From: Rhipidocladum racemiflorum
Taxonomy: Eukaryota; Streptophyta; Magnoliopsida; Poales; Poaceae
Direction: 5' to 3'
Assembly: GCA_036346355.1 (NCBI GenBank)
Contig: JAYEVF010000027.1
Span: forward strand, 1,364,001-1,428,000
Length of the DNA stretch: 64,000 nucleotides
The notes beneath the pieces are model-generated. The model had not been told where the DNA came from and did not search any database. It worked only from the letters and a program-made list of their open reading frames with translations. Of the stretch, positions 1-11,500 are shown piece after piece. Position 1 is the stretch's first letter; every line of letters begins with the position of its first letter. Both the position numbers and the translations under genes were made by a program.

Positions 1-1745
1 TTGCATGGACGCTAGAGTGCGAAAGGTTTTCAAGAATCGAAGAAAGCGATTGACATCGGCGCCAGATGTTAGTTCTACCGGATGTTAATCAAAGCTTCGA
101 TATTTATTGTGACGCGACGCGCCAAGGACTTGGATGTGTGTCCGATGCGTAATGGAAAGGTCGCCGCTTATGCATCAAGGCGCTTGAGGCCGCATGAGGA
201 AAATTATCCGACGCCTTACGACCTAGAGCTAGCCGCCATAGTGCATGCCTTGAAGATATGGCGCCACTATCTGATCGGGAGCAGATGTGAAGTGTATACG
301 GATCATAAGAGTCTTAAGTACATCTTCACCCAATCGACTGAACATGAGGCGAGGAGATGGTTAGAGTTGATCAAGGACTACAATGTTGGAATCCATTACC
401 ATCCCTGAAGGCCAACGTAGTTGCCGATGCCTTGAGTCGGAAAAGCCATACCGTGAGTATGTTGCTAGCCACAAGTCGGGATGAGTTATGTGAGTATTTC
501 CAGAGAATGAAGATTGAGGTGGTACCTAAGCGGATTCTTGGCCGCATTAGAAGTAAAGCCTACCCTAGAGGATCGGATCCGAGAAGGGCGGAAGGATGAT
601 GACAAGATCCGTAGGATTAAGTCCATCAAGGAAGAAGGCAAGGCGAGAGGATTTCAAGTTGGATGAGCAAGGCACGTTATGGTCAAGGATCGCATTTGTG
701 TACCGAACAAAAGGAGCTGAAGCTGATTCTAGAAGAAGCCCATGACTCCAAGTATTCAATCCACCCAGAAGTGCCAAGATGTATCAGATTTGAAGGAAAG
801 ATTCGTGGCCGAGCATGAAGCGTGAAGTTGTCGAACATGTTGCATTGTGCGACGTATGCCGAAGAGTCAAGGCAATGCATCGAAGACCAGCAGGATCGTT
901 GCAAACCGCGAAAATACTCGAGTGGAAGTGGGAGGAAATCGGAATGGATTTCATTACCGCTTGCCTAAGACTCAAGGAGGTTATGACTCCATATGGGTTA
1001 TAGTGGATCGCTTGACCAAGGTCGCCCATTTTATCCCCTCGTGAAGACCACTTACTCGGAGATAAGTTAGCAGAGTTGTATATGATCGATCGCCTGTTTG
1101 CACGGAGTGCCAAAGAGGATTGTATCAGACAGAGGTACCCAATTTACCTCAAGGTTCTGGAATAAGTTGCATGAAGCCATGGGAACCCGTTTGAACTTCA
1201 AGATGTGACCTATCATCCACAGACGGATGGACAGACCGAAAGAGTCAATCAGATTCTGGAAGATATGCTAAGAGCGTGTGCATTGGCTTATGCTACCTCT
1301 TGGGATAAGAGCTTGCCGTATGCCGAGTTCAGTTACAATAATAGTTACCAGGCTAATTTACAGATGTCACCTTTTGAGGCACTGTATGGTCGACCCTGTC
1401 GAACGCCATTGAACTGGAATGAGACAGGTGAACGCCGTGTCTTTGGGCCAGATATTCTTCAAGAAGCTGAAAAACAGATTGCCATGATCAGGGAGAGATT
1501 GAAGATAGCCCAATCACGACAAAAGAGTTATGCTGACAACCGTCGCCGAGACCTGAATTTCGAACCAGAAGATTTCGTGTATCTCAGAGTCACGCCGCTC
1601 AGAGGAGTTAAGAGGTTCCATGCCAAAGGGAAACTCGCACCCCGTTATGTTGGACCATTTAAGATTTTGAGTCACAGAGGCTTAAGTTGCTTACCACCGG
1701 AGTTACCGCAGTCATTAGCAGAGTGCATGACGTGTTCCACGTGTC
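1..1745 (+). pseudogene. pol: A1 pol remnant: RNase H and integrase, frameshifted
   Basis: This would encode the C-terminal part of a gypsy polyprotein that makes and inserts element DNA. RNase H is read at 82-408, with recognisable pieces such as AAYASRRLRPHEENYPTP and CEVYTDHKSLKYIF, and its tail continues in another frame from 357. The integrase N-terminal segment (about 800-1,000) has a CDVC pair of the HHCC zinc-binding module. The best preserved stretch is 1,205-1,753, with the YHPQTDGQTERVNQ motif of the integrase core and a downstream GPF-type module. At least four frame changes separate these pieces, so no full polyprotein can be made. A2 carries the same domains in the same order. 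Confidence 0.9.
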
Positions 1746-1757
1746 CCGATTGAAGAA

Positions 1758-1946
1758 GTGTCTCCTGAAGTTCCCGAGAACAATGCACACCGCTTAGAAT
1801 CAATTGAGTTGCAAGAAGATTTGACTTACAAGGAGCATCCCGTGAAGATTTTGGACACTATGGATCGAGAGACCGTAAATAAGTCAACCCGCTTCAGAGT
1901 TCAGTGGAGCAACCATGCAGAGAGCGAAGCAACTTGGGAGCCTTGA
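1758..1946 (+). pseudogene. A1 integrase-linked chromodomain
   Basis: A 62-residue reading frame follows the integrase and contains VKILDTMDRET and FRVQWSNHAESEATWE. This is the chromodomain signature of plant chromoviruses: a hydrophobic strand, a K/R-rich turn and a WxxHxxxEATWE tail. In the family this module is thought to tether integrase to marked chromatin. It is joined to integrase in intact relatives and lies in a different frame here. Stop codons follow shortly before the polypurine tract. Confidence 0.85.
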
Positions 1947-2017
1947 AGAGGATTTGAAGAAAGAGTTTCCAAACCTATTCTCAGAGTAAGCCCTGAATCT
2001 CGGGACTAGATTCTATT

Positions 2018-2026
2018 AAGGGGAGG
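2018..2026 (+). other. Polypurine tract of A1
   Basis: AAGGGGAGG sits three bases before the LTR start TGTAACACCC. Gypsy elements use such a tract to prime plus-strand DNA synthesis. The same tract precedes the 3' LTR of A2 at 17,749-17,757. Confidence 0.85.
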
Positions 2027-2647
2027 TTTGTAACACCCCAAAATTTTGCTTTTCTCAAATTATTGTGTGATTTGGCACTTTGGTGAATTTTTGGAATTTT
2101 CTCGAATTTATTTGGATTTATTTGGAATTTATTTGAATTTATTCCATTTTGAAATAATTAAAGAATTAAACTTTGCAAATAAAATTTTTTTGGAAATATT
2201 TTATTTGAGTCCAAAATGATCCAAAGTATTTTCCGGAATTTTTCTGAATTTTTCTCGAGTCTTTTGCTATTTTTAATGAATTAAATGAATTCATCGGAAA
2301 TTATTTTAAATATTAAATCGCTGGAAAATCAATCGGGTCGAGTATCGCTCATCCGATCGAAGTGGAACCCGAAGTCGGACTCGAGTCCGACCCGAGCCAC
2401 GCGGACTCGACCGAACCAGCTCCTAAACCTAATCGATCCCGACCGCTGGATCGAGATCCAACGGCCAGGATTGGGCCGCATCAGGATCGGCCGTCCGCCG
2501 ACCTGCGGCGCTGCTGCAATCGTGGGCCGTTGATCGGACACGCGTGTCGGCCATGGTCGTAAATCTCGCCCGAGTCCGGATCGGATCGCGCCGCCGCGTC
2601 CTCCGCCGCATCCGTTAGGGTTACTTGATTGAGCGCGAAGCCGAGGC

Positions 2648-2656
2648 TATTTAAAG
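2648..2656 (+). promoter_or_regulatory. TATA-like box of A1 LTR
   Basis: TATTTAAAG lies in the context GAGGCTATTTAAAGC, which is conserved at 9,170 and 18,376 (A2) and as TATTTAAT at 45,028 (A3). The flanking U3-to-GC-rich-leader transition suggests the element's Pol II promoter. The transcription start would be expected about 30 bases downstream. Confidence 0.6.
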
Positions 2657-3848
2657 CCCGGTCCCGCCCGAGGACCGCGTGATCCCGCTGGCCGCTTTTG
2701 CCCTAGCTCGCTAAACCCTAGCAGCCGCCGCTGCCTGTGATTGCTCGCCGTAGTAGCTTAGGGCCTTGTTTTGGTTTTTCACCTTCCGCCGCCGTCGCCG
2801 TCACCCGAGAAGAAGGAGGCCGATCCGGATCCTCGAGCCAGGGCGATTCGAACGTGACCATGCACGTCACCGGAGAGCTCCCCGTAGCGCCAGCGCCCTT
2901 GGTCGCCGTCCCGTCTCCGTGCACTCGCTTCCACCGCGGCGCCATCGCCGCCCGCGAAGCTCGATGAACCGTCCGATCAAGATCCGACGTCCTGGATTGC
3001 GCCACGTCTTCCCACGTGAGAACCACGTGTGATTCCTCGATCAATCTCAACCGTTGGATCTAGATCCAACGGCCGGATTGACCACGTTAAGCCCCAAACG
3101 TCGTCATTAAGTCCGATCAGGACCGTTGATTTCAAATCAACGGCCCGGATCATGCCACGTAGCTCTAGCCGCCGCGCGTGCGGCGTGGGAGCACGCCATC
3201 GACATGCTGGGCTCCTGCGGTCACCAAGCGCCACGGCTGCGGAGCCCGAGCCATCGACAGGGTGGGCTCCGCCTGCTGGGCCAAGAATAGCCGAAAGACA
3301 TACCGCGCCAAAGAATGACGCTACCCGAGGGGACCCATCAGCCAATGACACGCGGAGTCGTGGAACCGAGTCCACAGTAGACCCGAGCCGGCGTGGGACC
3401 GAGTCCATGGACCGGCTGACGTCAGCAGACCAATCAGAGGCTGCCACGTGTCCTTGCTGACGCAATAATTAATTTCCAAAAAAGAAAATGATTTATTAAT
3501 TCGAAATAATGATTTCAGATTTTGATTCAAACTTCAAACGCTTATAACTTTTGCGTTTCAACTCCGATTTGAGTGATTCAAATTTCTAAATTTGTATAAA
3601 ATTGAGATCTACCTAAATATGAATTTTATTTAATTTTTGGACTAAAGTTTTTCTCTGTAAAATTATTTAATTGATTATTTAAACTTCAAAATGCTATAAC
3701 TTTTGCATTTTAACTCTGAATTTGACGATTCCAGTTTCTAAAAATTCATAAAATTATGCTCTCTCTGTTTATGGACTTTATTTGGATGTTTGGATGTTTT
3801 TGTCTACTGTTTTATTCATTGGTTGCTATTTGCACGCTTTACGAGTAG

Positions 3849-5171
3849 ACGTTGAAGTGCCGGAAGGATTCGAAGGAGAAGTATTGACTCAGGATCCAAC
3901 TCAAGACCAAGAACAAGTACTTTTTGAAGGCAAGTTGTGCTTTGACCATGTTGATCCTATTTTGAAACCTATTTTGATTTAACCTATTGCATGCTAGTTC
4001 AATTAGAAAATACTTTATTTAAATATGGGAAATTAGATAAATGCCAAATTTCTGTATGACACCTTGATTAATTAAATATGTGCCATGACCCTTGTCACCC
4101 TAGTTGTGGTTTACTAGTTGGACATTATTAAATTGCCAACATGGGAAATTAGATCGTTGTAGTATGTTGCTTAGACCTGTTACGTGCTTATGACATGATT
4201 TTGGACAATCAAATGTTAATATTGACTTAATGATATATTGAACCTGTTTTGGAAAGGTATCATGTGACGTTGATGGCACGTGGTGCATGGTAATCAAGCG
4301 GGGTTTTGATAAATAGTTTTCGCCGGGGCATGTGGCAAGAATGATCGTGGGCCGCTTGTGGCAGGGATGTTGATTTGGTTCTTCGGGTAGTCTTGCCCTG
4401 GTCACCCTAAGGACTTAACCTTGCAAGCCTTTGAACTGAGTCAATATTGCAACCACATGTCTGTAATGGGACGGACCTAGTTGATTAAGTTGTTAATAAC
4501 GTACCTGTGGGACCTCAGGAGGTCAACTACACCCTTTGTGTAAGTTGTACTGGGAGCGTCTGGGGCCGAGGCCAGTACCCATCTAACGGTTGATTGGCCT
4601 AAACTTCGCCTTAGCTAAGGGAAGGGTTAGTGTGCAATAACCGGGGAGGACCACCTGTATTGTTAGAAGTTTCCGAAAGACTTTGTTACGGGAACTCACC
4701 TTTGTGGTGTTTGATCAGATCTTGTGGGTAAAGTGCATAACCTCTGCAGAGTGTAGAATCTATTCGAATAGCCGTGTCCGGTATTGGACATCGCCTCAAG
4801 GAATTACAGTCAAGGGTTAGATTTTCATGAAATAACTTGGACTTGAAAGGTTGGGTTTGGTTAAATAATGATGTTGATGGAATTGTGGATTAGGATGGGA
4901 AAGATGTTTATTAAATTCCTTGAAAAGTTATTTATGCTATACTTGTTTCTACTGCTTTCGAATCTACTTATGCTACTTGTCAAATGCTGTTTACTGCAAA
5001 TATACCTTGAGCTATTCCTTTGTATCAAGCCATGCATATAGTATATTAGCTTGCATTCTGTGCATGACTTGCTGAGTACCAAGTACTCACCCTTGCCACA
5101 ATACAACACCAGTTGAAGAGGAGACTACACCAGCTTTGGAGGAGGAGCTCCAAGAGGAACCGTCTACTTAG
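3849..5171 (+). CDS. Candidate spliced acidic ORF inside A1 LTR (exons 3,849-3,929 and 5,113-5,171)
   Basis: Two open segments are conserved in all A-family LTRs. The first follows an acceptor-like GAGTAG and reads VEVPEGFEGEVLTQDP then TQDQEQVLFE. It ends at GAAG|GCAAGT, a strong GC-type donor. The second follows an acceptor ending CAG and reads VEEETTPALEEELQEEPST then stop. The split codon (G|TT, Val) joins them in phase. The joined product is acidic, has no recognised domain, and needs an upstream exon that I could not identify. The same layout and phase occur in LTR B (7,707-21,844) and A3 (46,301-47,642). Coding status is inferred; an alternative is a conserved RNA element that happens to stay open. 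Confidence 0.45.
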
Positions 5172-5458
5172 GGAGCGAGCCCAGTCAGTTGCCTGTGGTA
5201 TACTGGATGGCGCCACGAAGTTATCTTATTTTTCCGCTGCTACTATTTCTCTCTTAATAAGTTTCGCCCTGCGAGGCGTATATTTGTAACTTGACCATAA
5301 GGTCGAGTAACCAGTTTGACTATTTAATTAAAGTACTTTATTAGTATCGAGTGGTATGATTGTGATATTTACCGATGTTAAGACTGTGTGCACTAGCGCG
5401 TTCCTGGACTAGTGCTGAATACACAAAAGGTCCGGATTTGCAAATTCGGGTCCCGACA

Positions 5459-7449
5459 GACTACGAGATAGGACTTTCGTGTTCACTACGTGTGAACACA
5501 AAGGTCCGCATCAGAATGGGTCGCCTCTTCCATTATGAATGCACAAATACAATTAACACAATTAACTTGCATCTACATTCATTTCTATCTTTTCACATGG
5601 ACATAATTGCATACATACATAGCAATCAATTCTTACATTCATAACTTAACATGCATACTCATTTAACATTTCTCATTTACTTATATAATGCAACACAATT
5701 CATGTAATTTATTTTAACATAATCATAATGATTACAAGAATCAAGATCCTAGCATCATACTAGGAATGCACTTGCCTTTACCCACTCGGGACTGAGTGGC
5801 GAGAAGCTTCGGCCACTCCCAAGGTCACAAATCATGTAGTAAACATATATGCATTCATCTCAAACAATGCAAACTCAGGATTCAAACGACAAATCAATAA
5901 TAAATTCTTTCGCTTTGCGCGAAACCCGCTTTAAACTTCCTCAACTAGACCCATTAACTTTCGTACGCAATCCAACTCCAATTCATACACTAATCAACAC
6001 TAAAATGCCCACAACATTACATATCGACACATCTACTCATTTCCCCAAAATAGCCACTTCACCTCAAAATTTCTATTCCCGGACGGCAATTGCGCAAACT
6101 CGCGAAATTTCCAAATGGCTAAACCAAAATTCGAGTTCTTATACTCTAAACGACCACAAGGGAATAAGCTTCAGTTATCACAAAACCATTTAAGTAAGAG
6201 TTATCTTAAATACCCTCAAATCGTGCTCCACACACTCTGTCAAAATCGCTGAATTTTTAGCGATTCTAGTTTTAGGAGAGCAACTTCAACAAAGCATATC
6301 TTTTGCTTCACTTAACCAAATTGAGTAAACTTAGACTCTAATTAACCACAAGAGAATCACCTTTCATTATCACAAACTCATTTAATTTGGTTCCTTATCA
6401 ATCAATCCCAGTTTTCAAATGAACAATGCTCATTTAAACCACTTCCAATTCCGGACAGTTCGCATTCAAATTAGCATATCTCCTAATTGGCTAAATCAAA
6501 TTTGGAGTTCTTGTGCTCTAAACGACCACAAGAAGATCATCTATCCATACATCATATTCATTCAAGCTAGCTCTTCTTCAATCACTACCAGTTTTCAAAA
6601 GAACAGCCCACCCGAAATACCCAAACTTCTGAAATTTCAGAACAAACTCAGTTTTGGATAGCCCACTTCCACATAGCATAACTTTTGATTCTAGAATGCA
6701 AATCAAGCAAACAAATACATTTTCTCAATCTACATAAAATTTTTCTAGCTTTCTCTAGGCAAACGAAAAAACTAATTCGGCCTGCAACTAGCTCAAATCA
6801 TCCGTTGAACATTGAATCTAGACAGCCCGCACTAAAATAGCCATAACTTTTGATTGGCTTAACGGATTTTAGTGAACTTGTGCTTCAATTAAAGAACAAA
6901 GGAAGGGCTACAACTTTATCTACTACCGAAAAACCAAGGGGTGACTGCATCTGCCCTAAAATTGAGCTCCAAGACTCGGGTTCAATTCTACCCGAAAACA
7001 AGAATCTTTCCCTCCAACCCTAGACCCCATTTCCCTCCAAAAATACTTAGATCTAGCTACCCTAGAGCCTATACAACCAGCCAAGACCTCCATTAGAGCA
7101 CCAAGAGCAAGCTCAAGCATTACATTCACTCACCCATGGAGGAAGGAGAGGAAGGAGCCGGCTCGGGTTGGGGAGGCGCGCGCAGCAGGGAGTCGCGTTG
7201 GCCATTGGGGGGGCTTCGCCGGAGGGAAGCGGCGCCGCCACCGGGCCTCGCTGGAGGAGTGAGGAGGAGCTGGCTGCCTTGCTGTTGCTTGGAGGAGCTC
7301 CCAAGGGAGCACGGGCTAAAGAACCCAAGGGCACACGGGTGGGGAAAGGAAAAAGAAGTGGGGGAGAAAAGAAGGAAAAGAAAAAAAAAAGGAGTTTAGT
7401 GGAGGGTAAATTTGGAAATTTTACCCCACGCAACTAATTTTCCGACCTT
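5459..7449 (-). repeat. LTR 'C', gypsy type, minus strand (left piece)
   Basis: Read on the minus strand, this continues the LTR start TGTAACACCACC found at 23,765-23,698, interrupted by solo LTR B. It has a pyrimidine-rich stretch at 7,330-7,400 (minus strand) followed by a GC-rich leader and then AT-rich DNA, the usual order of long gypsy LTRs. Its 3' end is missing because A1 is inserted at 5,458. Open frames at 7,113-7,437 on both strands come from base composition and do not look like genes. Confidence 0.6.
6120..6935. repeat. Degenerate tandem units in LTR C
   Basis: About four diverged units of roughly 150-250 bp share the phrases 'ttagactctaattaaccac', 'gtgctctaaacgaccacaag' and 'cataacttttgattgg' near 6,145, 6,335, 6,505 and 6,880. 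They lie in the AT-rich part of LTR C. Spacing is irregular and identity is low, so they are old. Confidence 0.5.
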
Positions 7450-7454
7450 TGCAG

Positions 7455-8548
7455 TGTGAGACCTCGGATCGGCTATCCGAAATCTCCTGTGTATTTCCGT
7501 ACTAGTCCCAGATCAGTAGCTAGTACACACAGTCAACAGTGATACTTCCTTGCCGAACATAACAAAAATGTAACATAAATAATAAAGTATGGGCCACATG
7601 GCCACTTATTACAATACTCGGTCAACAGACCGGAGACACGACAGCGGAAACCAAAAGCAAAAACATGCGAGCACCAAAACGCCACAGGCGACGACAAGGC
7701 ACGCGACTAGTCTTCCAAGCGATCATCCTCAAACTCCTCGGTGAAGAACGCACCATCTTCAGCTGCGTCTTGATAATTTTCTGATGATGACAAGTTGATA
7801 TAGCACGTGAGTACAAAAGTACTCAGCAAGTCGGGGAAAGTATGATTATGTGGGGCTTTCCAAAGGAATCTCAACACGGTTCATTTGCATAAAGCCAAAT
7901 TTGATTAAACGATATTTAATTAATAAGTTTCACAAAGCGTATTTTTACAATTCTTTTTAACAATTGAATTATGTAATAATGTAGTGAAGGTTCTATCCAC
8001 CATCACCAATATAAAGGCTCTAACCGCCAACTTTTGAGAAGATCACTGTTAATCATATGACTCCATCCGTCAAGTATAAAACAGGTTCTCTCCACCTGGT
8101 TGGCTCCATCCGCCAATCAACATCTGAGAGTTCTAACCACTCCCGAATCCCAAAACAAAACACTTTTTAGTTTTTAAAACTAAAACCAAAGTCTACCAAT
8201 ATGAAAGCATTCCTTGCTTTGCCTTTGATCGTAGGCGCGGCTATTCGAATAGTTTAACTCTACAGAGGTGTACAACTTTACCCACAAGACATGATCGTCT
8301 CTTGATGCCAAGCTATTAACACACTTCCTTTGGTGTGCCGGCAGAGAGATCATGACAAGGTTGTTACAATGTATCCACCTAATCCGACCCACCCGCTGAG
8401 GTTTCACCGCTGTTAGGGTTCCATCTCGCCCAAAGAAGCCCCTCTTCTTGCGCTGCAGAGAAAAACGACATTGCCTCTATCCGGCACTCACATTCCATCG
8501 AGTGATGAGTCTAAATTAGGTTTCTACAAATTAGTTGGCCAGGTCGTA
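7455..8548 (-). repeat. LTR B, 3' portion
   Basis: This minus-strand piece contains the LTR end, the second conserved open segment (7,707-7,780), the landmark GAGTAC..GTACTC just upstream, and the 'tgtgggtaaagttgtac' block at 8,268-8,285 that matches family A LTRs at about 4,720 and 11,350. It is cut at 8,548 by the A2 insertion. Confidence 0.85.
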
Positions 8549-11500
8549 TGTAACATCCCAAAATTTTGCTTTTCTTAAATTCATGTGTGATTTGGCACTT
8601 TGGTGAATTTTTGGAATCTTCTGGAATTTATTTGGATTTATTTGGAATTTATTTGAATTTATTCCATTTTGAAATAATTAAGGAATTTAATTTTGCAAAT
8701 AAAATTTTGTTGGAAATATTTTATTTGAGTCCAAAATGATCCAAAATATTTTCCGTAATTTTTCCGAATTTTTCTCGAAGTCTTTTGCTATTTTTAATGA
8801 ATTAAATGAATTATCGGGAATTATTTTAAATATTAATTCGCTGGAAAAGGACCGACCAAGGTCGATTCTTGTTCATCCGCCAGAGCCGAGTCGGACTCGA
8901 GTTCGAGTCCGACCGAGCCACGTGACTTCGACCGAACCCACTCTAACCTAATCAATCCCAACCGCTGGATCAAGATCCAACGGTGAGATCGGCCGTCTGA
9001 TTCGGCATTATCTCGGCCGGATCCGATCGCGCCGTCGCGATCGTGGCCGTCGATCGTGCCACGTGGGCGACCACGATTTCGTCGTCTTCGCCGAAAGTCG
9101 AGCCGGACTCAGCCGCGCATTGCGCCAGTAACGAACTAGGTTTCCGCTTCAGGGCACGATCGCCGAGGCTATTTAAAGCGTGAGACGTCCCCCGAGGTTG
9201 CCCTCATCCTTGCGCACCCGTTTCCCCGAGCCATCTCGCCTGAAGCCGCGCCGTTGAGCCGCAATCGCCACGGAGTTGTCTCTTCCCTCCGCCGGGCGGT
9301 TTCTTGTGGATTTTCGCCGTCGTCCGTCGTCTTCCGCCGAGAAGGAGCCCAGATCCGGAGTCCCCGCGACGAGACGCACCCGAAGGGAGGTTTCATCTCG
9401 CCGGAGAAGCCCCGTGGCGCCGTAGCTGTGGTCATCGTCCCCGTCTCCGGTCAAGCCAGCGCCGCCGTGAAACCATCGCCGTCCGCGAGCTCGGAGGACC
9501 GTCAGATCGGTCGACCGGTTGAGGTGAGATCACGTGTTCCAAACCCGATTAGATCTGGACCGTTGGATCAAGATCCAACGGTTCACAATCGCCACGTGCC
9601 GTAGCAGTGCGATTATAGGATTAGATCTGGACCGTCCGATCTAGATCGAACGGCCCATGATCATCGAGTAGTTTCAACGCGTTAACCCTGGATCCAATCC
9701 GCGCCGTTGATTTTCAAACCAACGGCCGAGATTGCGCCACGTGTCGGGAAGTTGGACCGACGCGGTCAGCGCCGTCCACGCACGCGTGCGTGTGACGCTG
9801 ACACGCGGGGCCCGCGTGTCAGAGGGCCCGCGTGTCGATGGCTAACCCTTGACCAAGCGCTGACGTCACCCATGACGTCACAGTGGACCCCACCTGTCAG
9901 CACCATGGGCTGAGCCCCGCTGACGTCAGCGATGACGTCACCCGAGTGGTCCCACATGTCAGTCTCACGTGGAGTCGTGGACCGAGTCCACGGTAGACCC
10001 GAGCCGAGCGTGGACCGAGCCCATGGACCGGCTGACGCCGCAGCAGGCCAATCGAGAGGCTGCCACGTGTCCATGCCGACGCAATAATTAATTTCCTAAA
10101 AGAAAATGATTTATTAATTCGAAAGATTGATTCTAATTTAGATTCAAACTTCAAACGCTTATAACCCTTGCGTTTCAACTCCGATTGGAGCGATTCAAAT
10201 TTCTAAATTTGTATAAAATTGAGATCTACCTAAATATAAATTTTATTTAATTTTTGGACTAAAGTTTTTCTCTGCAAAATTATTTAATTGATTATTTAAA
10301 CTTTAAATAATCATAACTTTTATGCTTTAACTCCAAAATTGATTTATTCAGCTTTCTAAAAATCCAGAAAATTATGTTCTCTCTGTTTATGGATTTTATT
10401 TGGAGTTTTGGGATGTTTTTGCCTAGTGTTTATTTGTGTATTTGCTATTTGCACGCTTTTACGAGTAGACGTTGAAGTGCTTAGGAAGGATTCGAGGAGA
10501 AGTGTTGACTCAGGATCCAACTCAAGACCAAGAGCAAGTACTTTTGAAGGCAAGTTGTGCTTTGACCATGTTGATCCTATTTCAAATCTATTTTGATTTA
10601 AACTATTGCATGCCATTCAATTAGAAAGATACTTTGTTTAAACATGGGGGTTAGATAAATACCAATTTGTTATATGACACCTTGATTATCTAAGTATGTG
10701 CCATGATCCCTTGTCACCCTAGTTGTGGTTTACTAGTTGGACATTATTAAATTGCCAACATGGGTTTAGATCGTTGTAGTATCTTTGCTTAGACACCTTT
10801 CGTGCTCATGACATGATTTTGGATAATCAAATGCTAATATTGACTTAATGATATATTGAACCTGCTTTTGGAAAAGTATCATGTGATGTTGATGGCACGT
10901 GGTGCATGGTAATCAATCGGGGTTTGATAACGATTTTAGTAGGGCATGTGGCAAGAGTAATCAGGTGGGCCAGTGTGGCATTGGGAGTGTTGATTTGGTT
11001 TTTCGGGTAGTCTTGCCCTGGTCACTCTAAGGACTTAACCTTGCAAGCCTTTGAACTGGGTCATACTTGCAACCACATGGCTGGAATGGGACGGCCCTAG
11101 TTGACTAAGTTGCTAAGGACTCACTTGTGGAGCCTCAGGGTGTCAGTTACACCGTTTGTGTGATTGTACGGGGGAGCGTATCGTGGCTGTGGCCAGATAC
11201 CCATCTAACGGTGTGTTGGTCCCATACTTCGCCTTAGCTAAGGGAAGGGATGGTGTAGAGCACGAACCGGAGAGGACCACCTGTGTTGTTTGAGGCTTCC
11301 GAAAGGCTTTGTTACGGGAACTCGCCTTTGTGGTGTTTGACTGTATCTTGTGGGTAAAGTGCATAACCTCTGCAGAGTGTAGAATCTATTTGAATAGCCG
11401 AGTCCACGGTACTGGACAATGCTCGGGAATTACAGTCAAGGGGTAGACTTTCTGAAAATAACTTGGTTTTGAAAAGATGGGTTGGTTTAACAAGGAAGGT

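Larger units (their letters stand above)
1..5458 (+). mobile_element. Ty3-gypsy chromovirus A1 (Tekay/Del-like), 3' part
   Basis: This is the 3' part of a long-LTR gypsy element whose 5' end lies left of the window. It holds the end of pol (RNase H, integrase, chromodomain), a polypurine tract and a complete 3' LTR ending in CCCGACA. Its first base aligns with about 15,744 of element A2, so both belong to one family. The chromodomain after integrase and the roughly 3.4-kb LTR point to the Tekay/Del clade. The five bases after the LTR are GACTA, the likely target duplication, which cannot be tested because the left end is absent. Flanking DNA is LTR C. Confidence 0.93.
2029..5458 (+). repeat. 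3' LTR of A1 (3,430 bp)
   Basis: It begins TGTAACACCCCAAAATTTTG and ends GGGTCCCGACA, matching both LTRs of A2 and the solo LTR A3. The order inside is an AT-rich U3 start, a TATA-like box, a GC-rich leader (about 2,700-3,460) rich in short palindromes and TGACGTCA sites, then a long AT-rich part holding two conserved open segments (3,849-3,929 and 5,113-5,171). It is diverged from A2's LTRs by substitutions and many small indels. Confidence 0.93.

Noticed and set aside
2285..3530. Many open frames on both strands in A1 LTR leader
   Set aside because: Same cause: GC-rich LTR leader with palindromes. Equivalent frames in A2 and A3 are not conserved in register, unlike the two segments at 3,849 and 5,113.
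9169..10178. Open frames in the A2 5' LTR leader and their partners at 18,073-19,343
   Set aside because: They change frame and length between the two LTRs of the same element, so they are not conserved coding sequence.
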